Positions 47,568 to 60,741 of a DNA stretch of 64,000 nt are shown piece by piece. This stretch comes from Neospora caninum Liverpool. Its lineage: Eukaryota; Apicomplexa; Conoidasida; Eucoccidiorida; Sarcocystidae. The position numbers were made by a program, and so were the translations under genes. A model generated the notes under the pieces. The model was given only the letters and a program-made list of their open reading frames with translations. It was not told the DNA's origin and ran no database searches. The DNA is taken from NCBI RefSeq assembly GCF_000208865.1, contig NC_018391.1, forward strand, positions 496,001 through 560,000, read 5' to 3'. Positions within the stretch are counted from its first letter, which is position 1. Every line of letters begins with the position of its first letter.

Positions 47568-50500
47568 GACTCGGCTCTCCTCAGGTGATCAAGAAGCACA
47601 CGCCTCGGCAGCAGCGCGTTGCATCCACTTCCAGGGAAAACCGCAAGGCGCGTGAACGTCCAACTTCCTCCTACAAAGGCACGGCCAACTTCAAAAAAAA
47701 ACGACGCCTCGCCCAGGAATACACCGAGAAACTTGTGTACGAAAGGGTGTGTAGAGAGGCGAACATAGGCGCCGATACGGATATGTGTATTTGTGGTTGT
47801 GTGCCCATGCACGGAAGAAAAAAATCGATGTAGGAGTAGGATCAAACATGCACCATCCGGAGACAGCACGGCCACGCCGATGTAGTCGACTTGGTGACGG
47901 AAGCTGGGAAGGCTGCCTTCTGAGTTAGAATGGAGCGAGACGGCTCCGTTTCAAATCACAGGACAGTGGAATGTTACTGGGAACTTCGGGGACGGATCGC
48001 TGACACTATTTTATTCCCGGGACAGTAAGCGAGGGGAAAGCGCCGGGGGGAAAGGAGAAACATACGACAGCTTTCCCAGTCACTTTTTTGCTCGTGGAAG
48101 TGTGAAAAGGGGAACAGTCGCGGAAGTTGACACTTGGCTGCGTGAGTTAAGAATGGCGTAGTGTTAACAGACCAGACCGTCGACCTGAAAGAAAGTCCCC
48201 CTACGTACGAAAGAAGGAACATCAAACGCAAAAGAAAAAACTATGTCAACCTCGAAGCAGCTGCCGAAAACGCGTCCAACACCAAGCACAGGCCGAACAG
48301 ACTTTTCGTGAGCATCCCTATTATCACAGAACAAGAGAGCATGCAACCGTGGAATTCGCCCGAGCGCGGAGGCCGCAGGTGGCTCTGCCGGAAACTCGTA
48401 CAGCTCTCGGATGTTTTCACCAAATTCACAAGACAAAACAAGACAAGTAAGTGAGAAAAAAGGCAAGGAATTGCCGGGAGCGCCTCAGGGACGAGGTGAA
48501 GACGGGGAATTCGCGTGTCTGAAAGACTTCCGTGGAAGGGCAAACAACGGTCGCAGCCGTTGCAAGTCGGAAAACGAGAGCGAACGCGGAATCCCTTGAT
48601 GCCCTATTCATTCCATTTTATCATTACACGGAATCTTCGCGTGGTTTTTCAGCTTCAGCTTTTGCTTGCTGAAGACGCTTCTGCCTCCTACGTCAAACGA
48701 GGGCCCGCTACAACTTGTGCAGAAACAGTTGGGTCATTTTTCGTTTGCTTGAGTCAATACAAATGCGCATGTGCAAGTTGTTTGACATACTTCGACGCAC
48801 GCTGCATATCTTCAATGTCGCGATAATTCTTCATTCTGAAAAGGACGTGCGCTCGCGTTGTGCTAAACCGGCGCACGCCCGCCCCATAAACACAGATAGA
48901 TGCGCCTTCATCGATTTCTCCGGGTTCAGAGGGCGATGTGCCATGAGGATCAATAAGGCAGAAGAAAACGCCGTTGTTCATACACATACAGCGAGCAGAA
49001 GAGGCACTGTCGATGTCTACAGTCCGCTTTCGTCTCAGCCCACAAAACAACGGAAACAAGAGTACGCGTTCACGTTTTTAACTTCCTGCCGAGCAATTGA
49101 AACCCGCCAGGCGCGGAAAAGAAAACGCTTCGAAAGCAAGCGTTGTGATCTTTATTCGCCGGCCGAATCCCTGGGTAATTTGCTGAGACGCCACCTCATA
49201 ACCTCTATCGCTTTCCTAGAGATACCCATGCAACACTAAGACAGTATTTGCAGGCAGCTGGTTACCAGCGACGAGCGACTTCTACGGTTTCGTAGCGAAA
49301 CTAGCGACCGCCTGTCGACCTTCTTTTTAACTCCAGGACAGTGAGACAAACTCGCTATGATACACAGCGAAAGCGGAAGTGGTGATCCCTATAAGCAGAT
49401 TCCATCTTTATCGGTCTGTGACAGAGAGGATAGATCGATTCGGCGGGTGCGGGTTTTGTCCTGCTTTTCGGTTCGGCGGCAACACGCTGAAAGTGCGTGA
49501 CTGCGCAAGATAAAGCAGGGATTAAAGCGAACTAAATGTTATGCACTTGACGTTGCTTTTCGTAATGAAAAACCTGGGGAAATCCTGTAGAGAAAAGAAC
49601 ACTAAAGGTGCAAGAACATGGGACGCAAGCGCACACACATGACAATCTTGCCTCGCCCGACAGGGCAGACACTGTTTCAGATTTCCAGACTTCATAAAAT
49701 GCATCCATTTGTCAAGAGCGTAGATACCTCTGTTACAGGCACGTGACATCGTGTAGTATCTCATACAGAGCGTCAAGCGGCTCTTGCAGCGGAGCGGAAC
49801 ATGCCGACATTCCAAAACCATGTTTAGGTTCGCCTCAGACGCAACCACACAGGACGGCTACGACCTGCGATGTTTGGTTCCACAGGCAGCCCAGGCGCGG
49901 CAAATGTAACACTGCTGTGGCCAGTCATGCATTCCGGTCGTCTCCGAAGCAGATTAAGTTCTTTAAACTCCCGAAGAGTCGGCGGTCTCTTAACCATGCA
50001 GACCGTACGGTGAGGAAGATGTATGTGTCGGACAACAGTGACTCATCAGCTCGTGTTACAAAAACGCCATTTCCACATGCCATTATATGAATCCGCAGCT
50101 GCTACGAGTACTCACAAGACCTGCGGCCAGCCTTTGGGTGGACTAATCGACCGTTAGTGTCTGAAAAAACATGCTGCCAGCAGTGTTTCGGCCAAAAGGA
50201 TGCATATGGCGAACGAGAAATTGATATCCGCTTGAGGATACCCCAAAGTTCTTCAGCACCAGCTGTGCACCAGAGAGTTCGACGTTGCATCGAGTTTCTT
50301 CTGGCTACAGCCGAGGCTGTTAGTGCCATGTATTTGCAACGACCCTTCTCGGTGTCATTTATCGCTTGATTACTGAGAGTCTTCACTATGCAGACCGACT
50401 GCATTACTCGTCTTTCCGCGGCACTACCATTTATCATTCCCTCGAAAATCGTGAACACCCCTTGAATAGTTTGCCTCCTGCCTGTCGGCCAATGTACAAA

Positions 50501-51293
50501 ACGCAGGCGGGAATGTTCGAGATGGGTTCCCCGGAACCTGTTCAGACCGTGGAGACGGTTAAAAGGGATTCCAACACGTTTTTGACAAATGTTCCTGCCA
50601 GTTGTCTCGGGTCTGCTGCTGTTAGCGGCAGGCATGAACAACGTTTTAAAGCGCTGAGTCCCCTTGAGCTCTGATACTGTCGACTGAAGATTCACTGCTC
50701 AGTCCACTATCAGCTAGTTATTGGGTGACCAAAGGGAAAAAAAGCGGATAGAGCACCTCCCAAAAACAGTAGTAGCGTCATGCACCAAGAGAGAGCCAGC
50801 AGCTTCCTGTGACATTGGATAGGCGTCGTCGATCCAATAGGAACGTGGAGGACGGGAAACTGCAGTTGCCGCCACTATGCCTACACCACGTGTACACCAC
50901 GAGGGATATTTCTGGCATTAATTTGTAAACCCGGTGTCTCGACTCTTGACAATAGTAACGTCACAGGACTGTGCTCGCGGACCAAGTCAAACTTGCTGTG
51001 CCACGGTGTCAGCAGTCTGAGGAGGAATCATAAAAACAGGCAAGGGACACAACCATGATCTCCTGTCCGCTGCGGTCGTGCGCTCGCACACGCGTACTTT
51101 AGATAGCTAGCGAGCGTTGCGAAGAGAACAGAAAGATGTGAACATACAGTTGCGTGTGGCACCCGTATCGTATCGGTGGCGAGGGATTTGTGATTACCTG
51201 CTGCTTCTAATAACCGTGCTTCGAAGGGCATGCTGCATGCATCAACTCCATGGAGAAAAGTGAAACCGTTTTCATGGGATCGGCCCTCCTTAC
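47568..51293. other. Intergenic or untranslated stretch, no gene recognised
   Basis: Base composition here is more balanced, with few low-complexity runs. Frames such as 50102-50695 (minus, alternative start codon) and 48715-49239 (plus) give proteins with no motif I know. The part nearest the transporter may hold its last exon or 3' untranslated region; the part nearest 47568 should hold the MORN promoter. Confidence 0.45.
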
Positions 51294-53403
51294 CTGAGCT
51301 TGCGGGGTGCTTTCGACACCGTCTACAGGAGGTTCAGCTGAACGGTTAGAAGGATCCGGACGAGCCTGCGTGCTGAGGTAGCTTGCCTGAGAGGGATGTC
51401 GTTGTCGTTGGAAGGGGTACAGGAAAGAGGATGCTCGCGAAGGAGCAGGACCAGCCGTCGTGGCGTGCTTATTGACGATATACTCCCCTCCAAATGACTC
51501 GAGAGGTACTGCTTCGTATTCTGTAACCAACTGACCGTCCGCTTCTCGCTCCGTCACAGAAACCTGGAAAGAAGAGCGCCGGTCCAGCAGTGGCCCGATA
51601 TCTTGGACGTAGACTTTCGCACCAGTAGTTTCGGTGTAGCTCAGAGTCGGATAGAAGTTGTAGGCGTACACGGCGCCTACCAGCAGACACCCGCCAACCT
51701 GAAAATTTCATTTTCACACCATAAGCAAACGCTCTGTCCCACAATTGGTCCACGTCGGCAAGATCTAGGCTCCTGGATGAGGAATATTCATTCCGTCCTT
51801 TATGATTTCCTTGCTGGTGAATCCGCTGGCACGGCTCCGTTTGGCCTACACAACTGTATATTTGCAGGGTTGAGAACTGCAATCATGTCGGAGCTGCTAT
51901 AGACTGAGATCCTCACTGACTCAGCTTTCAAAAGAAAGCTGCGCGAGGTCGTGGGAATACCAAGCCGTGGCTTCTATAGTAAGTCAAGCCAACGAGCAAT
52001 CGACTCACAATATTACCCAGAAGGGTAGGCAAGAAATTGAAAGCAATTACGTCCGAGATCTCAATCGGAGCCCCCGCCATCAGCCCTGCCTGTAGGGTAT
52101 ACATATTTGCAATAATATGCTCGTAGCCGCCCACGCAGAAAGCGACTATGGGGAACCTGGACGCAGAGAACGGTTCACATTTACGGTCGCCACTTGTTCG
52201 ATTGTTCGCTGAGCAACAGACGTTCAATATGAGCTCGAGTAGTATTGATTCGCCGCACACACGGATTATGGACCTGTCACGGATGGAATTGCACCAAGAG
52301 AAGGCAAATTTTCAGACTGACAATTCATCAGGGAATGTAGTCGAAAAGCCCCCATCGTGATATCAAATACCGCTCCTGACGATATAAGAGAGCACGGATA
52401 GGAAAGATCGGAGCGAGATTCCTGTGTGGGAAACTATCGGCTACCAGGAACGCTTGACGTCTCCGTGAACGTGTAGTGTATCTTTGTCCCCACCGTACCA
52501 GAGTGAGCTTGCAAACTGGCACTTTGACACAGGCCGTTCCAGAGGCTCATCGCTAAAGCACTTAAGGCAGAATCTACTGGAGCAGAAAGAAAAAGTAACC
52601 CTTATAAGACATACTCACCACATTACGAGGACTTTGCCGGCGACGTTTTCGGATGCGATGACTGCCCAGACTGCAAGGCAGACGAATGTATTGCACCCAA
52701 CACCTCTCAGGAAACACTCTCCCCATCCGTAGGATACCTTATTAACGCATGTCCGGAACAGGAATTGACGGATGTGATCGTCTCCCAGCGATCCCGTCAG
52801 GTATGAGAGAAAGTAGGCTCCGAAAAGAGCACCCAACCAATTACCAACCAAACTCCCTAACCAGTTCACTCCTAGCTGAAGAATGGTCACCCGTTTTTGG
52901 AAGTAACATATAAGCATAGTCATCGTGTTGCCGGTAAAGAGCTCTGCCCCAGTAAGAATGATGCAGATGAAGGCGACCGGGAACAGAGCTCCATAGATGA
53001 ATTTCTGGGTCGGTTTCGCAACAGCCACAGGATCACTAGGATCCGTCGGGTAAGAACCGGCTGCACGCATGGCACATGGAAGAGCCCTCCGTACACACAC
53101 AGTCTCACTCGTCACGAACTTTTTCTGGGTGCAGTGCCTCATCTCTTTCCAGGCCAGACAGATTATAGTACTAGCATGCTTGCAATCGGCGAAAAAGGGG
53201 CCGTTTTGTTCTGTTAATGCGCTTCTAGTGCCCGTCTACTGGCTGCTCCTCTTACCCAGGACCGTGCAGCAGTGGCCAGCCATCGCCACAAATACTCCTG
53301 CCATAAAGGCTTGAAGTAGGAGCCGGTCTATTCGAAGCTGCGTCTTCTTGACTCCGTACTCCAAGATCTTCAGATACGCGTCCGCCCCGGCCGTCACTAC
53401 CAT
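51294..53403 (-). CDS. Formate-nitrite transporter (FNT) family, likely lactate/H+ symporter
   Basis: Exons 53403-53256, 53060-52619, 52156-52009 and 51698-51294 join in phase to 381 residues. After exon 4 there is either a further exon (donor caggtaagg) or read-through to a stop at 51207. The start [20 protein letters not shown] leads into TM1 ([19 protein letters not shown]). TM2 carries AELFTGN (about residues 88-94), the first filter loop. Then [18 protein letters not shown] and [19 protein letters not shown] follow. Exon 3 supplies [11 protein letters not shown] with the conserved pore histidine (about residue 210). Exon 4 completes TM6 ([16 protein letters not shown]) and a long cytosolic tail. 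Characterised apicomplexan FNTs export L-lactate with protons across the parasite plasma membrane and are drug targets. Which paralogue this is cannot be told. Confidence 0.92.
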
Positions 53404-56400
53404 TTTGGGATGAAAGAATACAGCGATCTTACTAGCTGCATGCACCAGAGCCACATTGCAAGATGTTGCAACAGACGCAAACCACCGTCACTTCATCCAG
53501 CCACCCAGAGAAGGAAATGTATCTGCCCGACCCTGTCGCACGCTCGGTTTACTCTTCCATCTCAAATAAAATGAGTTAGGGGGCTGACACAGCACCTCAT
53601 GAATGTAGTATTCGTGTTGCCCCAGTTGCATATGCAGGTCACCACGCATTTGCGTATATGTACCGATATAACTGGATTGTACACTTAGTGCCTTGACATA
53701 AATTTGAAAAACACTGTCATCATGTGTTTGCTTGTGTGTATGCCAGAGGAGACATTTGTCTGTATACGTATAGATATTCTTACATATTCGTAGCTCGCAG
53801 CGGCAGGCAGCGCCACAAGCACCGTACCGTTTCAATCAGCGGCGAAAAAGCCTTACGAACACTTCGCAACCTACTAGCGAAAATACCCGACGAAGGGTCG
53901 AACCTCTGAGTGACTATCCGTCCTTGCGTAACTATATGCAACAAGACGAAAACCGAGGAAGCCGTGATGCTTCCGTCTTTCACCACCGAGTTGTGTCATT
54001 AAACACAAAACCGAGGCAACTTTGATATTACATCAACGCCTCACGCAAATCACTTTTCGAAGGTGAAAACAACGACAAAACACCGAGAAAAGTACTCTCT
54101 GAGTTCAAAGTGGCCAACCTGTGGGGTATGGTAGGCAGTCAGAGCAGCCGCCGCCAGTCAAACGCTCAGGCCGTTCCGGATAAAAACGATCTGGAAGCGA
54201 ATCCGTGCAACTGGAAGTGAATGCCTTCGTCACAGGCAGTGTGCAATCGGTTGGTCTGAGTGTGAAACAAGCCCAGCGACTACAGTAGCTTGAGTCCACA
54301 AGACAGGTCAGATCATTGACCACCTCAAGCACCCGGAGCGACGGTACCGAGCACATGACCACTCTGTTGACAAGCCACAGGACAGACAGTTTGCCAATAG
54401 AATTGAAACAGGACCTGGGCGTACGTCCTGCGTCCCCAGAAAAATCGAGAAAACCCTAGAGGGAAAGTCTTCTCTGCAGCACTAGCCCGGTTCTATTCGT
54501 CGGTTCGGCAGAGTTTGTGTACAAGGCGTTTGCGAGTCAGCCGGATATGCAGCTACCCCGCGAAAAACAGGAAGGGGGCAGAATGAAAGAGCTCGCAGCG
54601 CGGCATGCCCGCTTCGGGTCTTGCCAGTTTTTAAAAAAATGCGTGGAAAGCTGATGTGGCTAATCTAGCGGCTTCTGTTCGAACCGCTGGGCACGATAAC
54701 GCTGGAGGTACAACAGAAGCATGGGGAGCACAGATACCGACAGAAACATGACCTATTGCCAGCTCCGCATAACCCGTAGACCCTTCCTTTAGGTAATTTC
54801 TACTACCGTTTGTTCAGAAAAACATATGCCATGTACTAAGCTGGCTGACCACCTGGACTCAAAATGATAACATAACTGGGGTCATTGCTGCCATTTTCAT
54901 GCAGCGGTGCCGGGAATCGTGAGTGGGCGTTGCACGCTGTATCGCAGATCCTGCAAATCAGATATGCTCGAATGTCTTGACTGTTGCTGATGATGGGGTC
55001 TAATATCAATTCATATTTGTCTTGTACGACCACTCAGGAAGACGCACCCGACCGAATGAAGTAGGGCCCGTCGAAACTTTGCACGGGTTCCCGTTCTGTG
55101 TGTCTATTTGTGGAACTCAACGTCACTGATCGGAGTCGGCTGTTTTGCCTGACATCAGGAATGACCTTGCCAATGAGCAGCTATGATTTTGTGGACGAGT
55201 CTCAGTTGTCTTTTTGCGGGAATTGCTTGGAGGCAGATTTCTGTTGCATGGAACACAAAAATGTTTGGCAGAGCGCTACAACTGGCACTGGCCACCACAC
55301 CCGTAGCTCGAATAGTGGAACTCACTGTTTCTCCCCTGGTGCAATTGTAGTTTTCTTCGCTGACTCTCGACAAAACACGAGCTGTGTACTGTGTACAGGT
55401 TAGATTGGGCTTAGACTCTTCCGTAGTTGCAGCGCGCGTGTGTAGATAGTGGCAGTGTGCAGGCTCGCGTTTGCTGTCGACCATCAGCTGTTCCGTCCAT
55501 CGCTCTGCGAACTCTTTCTAGTTCGATGATACGTTTGTATATGTGACGTGGGTGTCATAACCTGAGTAGATGATGAATCTCGGTATAAGACACGGACCAT
55601 GATAGCGTCCGCGAGTTGGAGCCTCTGTGGTTCTAAACCTGCGAGCTAATTGTCAATGCGTCGAAAATATACGCAGTGCTGAAGATCACTAAACTTAAAA
55701 CACGTTTCAGACGTGGACTAATTCACTACGGTGGCCTCTCTGACCAAAGTGAGATATCAATAACCAACTGCAAATGTGAAGCAATTTCCTCTGGAGGTAC
55801 TTACTTATCCTGCTCAGCCTCACTGTGTTCGAACTTTCTGTCCTCTTGTCGGCGACATGTTCCCTGACCCCTCGTTCGCTGGCAAAGGGCCTGCTCAGTG
55901 GATGCCTTGAGGCATTTGTTTTTGCATAACGCTTCACAGCTGATGGGCCTTAATTGATTGACGACGTCTTGATAAACATGATACAGATTAGCAGGCCTGG
56001 AGGTCCACCTCTACGGAGTGAAGCAGGCCCCTATGCATATATACATATATATACATACATACTTACATACTCATACATGCAAGGCAACTATGCAGACATA
56101 GTTATGAACAGCCAGGTAGATAGATACAGATACATCGATTAGACTTTAATACGCGAGACCTCCGAGGACGTTTTTGAAGGGCGCAGAGGCGGACTGGAGA
56201 TATCTAGTAAGCTCTGTAGGTTCTTTCGCTAGCATACTGTATTCGACTTCAGTTTTTCTATGCCCAGCAAGACGAAAAACAATATGCCGCTGCGCCCTGC
56301 ACATATTTGCTATTTTGACGCGCTTGTCGCCACGCTTTATTCTTCCCTCCTGGTCTACGAGCAGAAACACCTAATGATTCTTTGCTTTTTCGCCCTCCAT

Positions 56401-56969
56401 TATTGACTGTCGTCATTTTCCCGCTCGAATTTGTGTGAATTGTATTCCTCTGCTCTTCCAGGCTGAGATAAAAAAACGTTAAGCGTCTCCCTCTGCTCCC
56501 GTAGAGACTGGGGCAAATTGCTATATACGTCAGAAAAGATGCCCGAGAGCACGGGTGGATGCTTCATTTTTTCATATACCCTGAAGAAATGAATAGAAAT
56601 GTTTTACCAAAAATAGCGAAATGATTGTCATCAGCTCTGTGTCACACACTTGTACAGAAAAACTAATCGGGAGCAGGAAGTGAAATCGGCGCGATACTAC
56701 TGAATCCACTCTCGTGGAGATATTGCACACATGCATAAACACATAATCAAAGTCAGATACGAGGGAAGACCTAGAGAACACCTTACGCCTTCCCTGTCTC
56801 TGTGAACGCGGAAGAGGCACCACTGCGGAGGTTCTCGCTGGTTTCTCCGACGAAAGCTATAAACATATACAAATACACACAAGTGTAGGTAGCTATAGTG
56901 AGCGTGAGGTGTTCCGGGTAGTTCTTTTTCCAAAAGAAACCAACATCTTCCTTTCGACGAGCATCTCAC
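53404..56969. other. Unassigned stretch upstream of the transporter
   Basis: It should contain the transporter promoter and 5' leader and, toward 56900, the last exons of the BCKDH gene. A block at 56856-56780 (minus) could continue the BCKDH frame (FRRRNQREPPQWCLF). Another at 56370-56146 ends GGLAY and a stop. I could not confirm either. Nothing else is recognised. Confidence 0.45.
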
Positions 56970-59900
56970 CGAATTTTTGCCAGGACCTCCCTCCGCGTCT
57001 CTTCCACGAGTGCACTCTCCTCTTCCGCGCTCCACCTGCCCTGAAAGGAAGGCGACGAAAAGGCAGAAATAAACGTGGAGAAAGAGAACAGGACAAGAGG
57101 GAAAGGGAGCTCGAGAACGACAGAACGGGTACGGGAGACAGTGAGAGACCCCCTGTGGAGGCGAAAAACCCGACGGTTGTGTCTCGAAAACGCAGACACC
57201 GGGCGAGGGTACGAGCGTCCAGGTGGGGAGAGAGAGGTTTACTCGACAGGAAGGCAGAGGCGGGGGCGGGAAGAAAAATGTCTGAAAAGCACTCGCGTTT
57301 GCCTGTCCCCTTAGAGCTCCCCTCTTCTGTACGTTCCGTGTCATGAGTCCTTTTGCGGCCTTTCCACGACTTCCTCCTCTGGATGCTTTCTTGGTGTAAC
57401 CCGTTTTCTCCCTTCAATTCCGGTCCTTGCCTGATTCGCGAGAAAAGTTGCGAACCGACGAACGGGGTGAGCAGCCGGGGCTTGCCATTGCTCGGCTTCT
57501 TCTGCAGAGCGGTATTTTCTACTGTCATCGCTTGTGGAGTGGTGGCCGAGCCTGAGAGGAAACCGAAGAAGTGAGATGCGAGGAGGCACGTTGTCTACGG
57601 AAGAAGCAACAGCTCTGTTAGATGACGTTTTCACTTCGAACTGAAGTAGAGAGAATGTTCACGAACAAAGCGCCAAACACATCGTTCGCTGACAACGAAT
57701 CCATCTACACCTACTAGCATATACACGTCTATGCATGTCTTTACATAGATGATCCGATCTGAAAGTGCACATATCACCGGTTAAATCGCGTACACACGCT
57801 CGCACAGCGCCTGCAGATCGATACACACAAATATACACACGCCGTGGAGGGGAGATGTTTTCTTTGTTCCCTCCAACGTGAACCCGTCTTCAGAGCATTC
57901 TGGCTTGGCGTTCTGTAGACACAAGGTGCGTCAGTTCCTCCTTTCGATTTCACGCACAACTACCTGTAGGTCATCATTTCGACGAAAGCAGGCTTGTGCT
58001 GCGACACAACGAACTCTCGCGCCGCCTTCACTGCCGCATACACTGCTACTGCAGGGAAGACGCACACACGAAATCGAAGACAGATGCCTCGAAAGCAGAT
58101 AAATGCGAGACAGTGCCGCATGCACCTTCAGTGGGACAAAAACAAAGATAGGGGCACGCTTAGGGATGCGGTACTGGAGAAGGAATCACCGAAGACATGG
58201 AAGACTGTTCGCGAGGTAAAATGCATCTCCACAGAACCTCTCGACACGGCTGGGCCCCAACAGAGAGTGTCCCAAGGACAACTTTTGTGCTGAAAGGAAG
58301 AGGAGGAAAAGGCTTGGTAGAACCGTGCATACACGCGCGGGGGACTTGACAGGGAAGAGAGACGGCACGCCTTTGGCAACTTCGCTTTAACTCGAAACCT
58401 CCTTTTTGATGGGGATTGACGGGCAAGGAAGAGATGCGTTTTCTCCAGTCTACGGAATTGCAGATAATGATACTTCAGAAGAACCTCCTCCGCAGACCTC
58501 TGGGCGCCCACACACCCTCGTTGCACGGCTAGGAGAAAGCGCGATGGACATTGGTTCCCGAGAAACGAGAGAGAACAGCAAACATTGGAGATCGATTCCA
58601 GAGCGTTCCAGCTCCTGCTGCTACGCTCGGAAGCGGCCGCGCCAAGCCACTCAGTTGCTCCTTGGCAAGTTCTAGCGGGGAACACGCACTTTGCTGTTTG
58701 ATTCTGTCGATTTCCACGCTGTCGGACCCACCTAGGTCGGTTCCGTCTACGCGGATGGTGTCGATGCCGAAGGCGACCGCACGCGCCCCAACTCCATCTC
58801 CCTTGTACTGTTCTTCGACTGGCGTGCTGATTGCATAGGCGTTATTTCGGCAGAGAAAGAGAGTCTGGGAACCCAAAGTTGCAGCAAAGTTGAACCCGAC
58901 AGAGGCGTCGCCTGCGACAAGAGGGACACGAAAAGGGGAAACCGACAGGGGACGTAGACGCCTTGGCAAAAACGCGGGAGTGAAAAGTTAAAGGCGAACG
59001 AAGACTACGCGGAGCGGACGGAGAACGCTGTCAAGCAAGCGCCGTGAATACCGGATCGTGACTCGAGTTGCTACCACCAACGGAGTTCACAAAAACCCAA
59101 AAAGAAGGCTGACACAAAGGCAGAGAGAAGGCTGACACAAAGGCGGAGAGAAGGCTGACACAAAGGCGGAGAGAAGGCAGACGACCGACATATAAACAGT
59201 TGAAGGTACCTCGAAGCTTACCCTCGCATGCAGCGCCTTCCCCAAAATAGACAGCCGCCACGGCGTCCTTCTTTTGAAGTTTATACACATAGCCAACACC
59301 CGCGCCCTGAGGTATCTTGACTGCAAGCGGGGAGCAGACGGGCATCATGTTTACGTGCGTCGCTGCTCAGAAACGAAGGAAAGGAGAGAAATGACATGGA
59401 GAAAAGGGGCGACAGGGAGAGACGTAGAGGCGTGAACGATAAAGAATCAAGAAATGGGGGGGGGGGCCGCGGGGGTGAAACAAGGCGAAGCAGCTCGCAA
59501 CCGAACTGAAACGGAAACCGTAGACTCAGCAGACAATTACCTATGAATACATGCAGTAAATACATATATGTATACATTTGAACGCATGTGTATACCGGTA
59601 CAGATAGATTTGCCGCCGCGCGGTTCTCGTTCTGGCGGACCGCCTTCATGCGCAAGAACAGAATAGAAAGTTTACCTGCGTAGTGTACAGGCATTTGCCT
59701 GCCTTTCCCAGGATCCTTCGTTGTGGCAAAGAGTTGCGCGAGAATGTCGTCAAGCGTCAAACCCCTCCACATGAGGGCCGGGAGCTCGCGGTACTGCGGA
59801 AGAACGAGGTCGTCTTTCTGCAGCGCAGCGGCGCTTCCGACAAGTGAAGCCTCTTCACCGAAGGAAGTCATGTAGAAGGAGATTCTTCCCTGTCTTTGAA

Positions 59901-60741
59901 TGTCGTAGAACGTGGAATCGTAGACCTCACTCTGAATCATCACCCTCATCATGCGGACGGCTTCGTCGAGGGAAAACGGCAGAGATGAAGAGCCCCGTAG
60001 GAGCTCCCCAGACCGGCTCAGACACTGGAGAAGAGAGAGCCCTTCTTCTGGTCGCGTAAAGGAGACCTCGTTCACACTCTTCCCCGGGAAAATGCCGCGG
60101 AAAAGAGGCAAAGAAGACGCAGATCTGACCATTGACTTGCTCCCCGACAGCGGAGAACTTAGCGCCCTCAGACCCGTCTCATCTCTTCGGAGGCGCGAAG
60201 GACCGACAGAAGCAAACGGAGATGGACCGGACAAAGGAAACTGGGAAGACGGAAGTGGTAGAGATGAAGAGGAGTGCATGGAAGACGGCGGACTCAGGGT
60301 GGAAGAAGGAAACATAATCGAAGAAAAACCTCTTGAGGGCAGACCGGAGGAGACAAAGGCTCTCCGTGCCGATGCATCTCGGGGTTCACACAAAGGGCTG
60401 GCACGTGCTGGACGAAACCCAACGAGGCGCGCACGGGGCAGAGCCACCGTCGTGAAAAAACGCGCATGTGCATTTCTCTGCCACAAAAGCATCCTGCACT
60501 CTGTTGTACTTCCCTCCAAAGACGGCAGGTCTTCCCCAGTACGCGGGCTCCTGCCGAACAAAACGCCTTCGACAAACCGGCGGGTCACAGGAGATAAGCC
60601 AAGTGACGAGGCCGTAGCGTACGGCCGCTCCAGACGACAGAAGGCGAAAGGGACTGGCAGCGTTCGTGCATCTTCCAGGCAAGGACAAACGGGGGAAAAG
60701 TTGCCGACAGGGCGTTGTCGGCGCAGCGAAACGTGTGCCAT
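56970..60741 (-). CDS. BCKDHA: Branched-chain 2-oxo acid dehydrogenase E1 alpha subunit (BCKDH-E1a)
   Basis: Exons 60741-59676, 59362-59222, 58911-58732, 58048-57964, 57551-57431 and 57040-56970 keep phase to about residue 554; the last C-terminal exon(s) are not confirmed. A long N-terminal extension of over 200 residues should hold the mitochondrial signal. Landmarks in order: [65 protein letters not shown], the ThDP/Mg motif GEGAACEGD...[24 protein letters not shown] and [15 protein letters not shown] (the kinase-regulated loop of the family). In Toxoplasma and Plasmodium this complex is reported to act as the mitochondrial pyruvate dehydrogenase as well as on branched-chain keto acids. 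Here a family-conserved His after the ThDP motif is Ser. The intron after 57431 has a GC donor. Confidence 0.93.
59105..59180. repeat. 23-bp tandem repeat, three copies plus a partial
   Basis: Units start at 59105, 59128 and 59151 with aaggctgacacaaaggcgga followed by gag; the first copy has one g-to-a difference. The repeat lies in the BCKDH-E1a intron between exons ending 59222 and starting 58911. Confidence 0.9.

Noticed and set aside
56146..56370. Minus frame ending GGLAY as the BCKDH-E1a C terminus
   Set aside because: It lacks the expected LFxDVY...P segment and I could not link it in phase; left unassigned.
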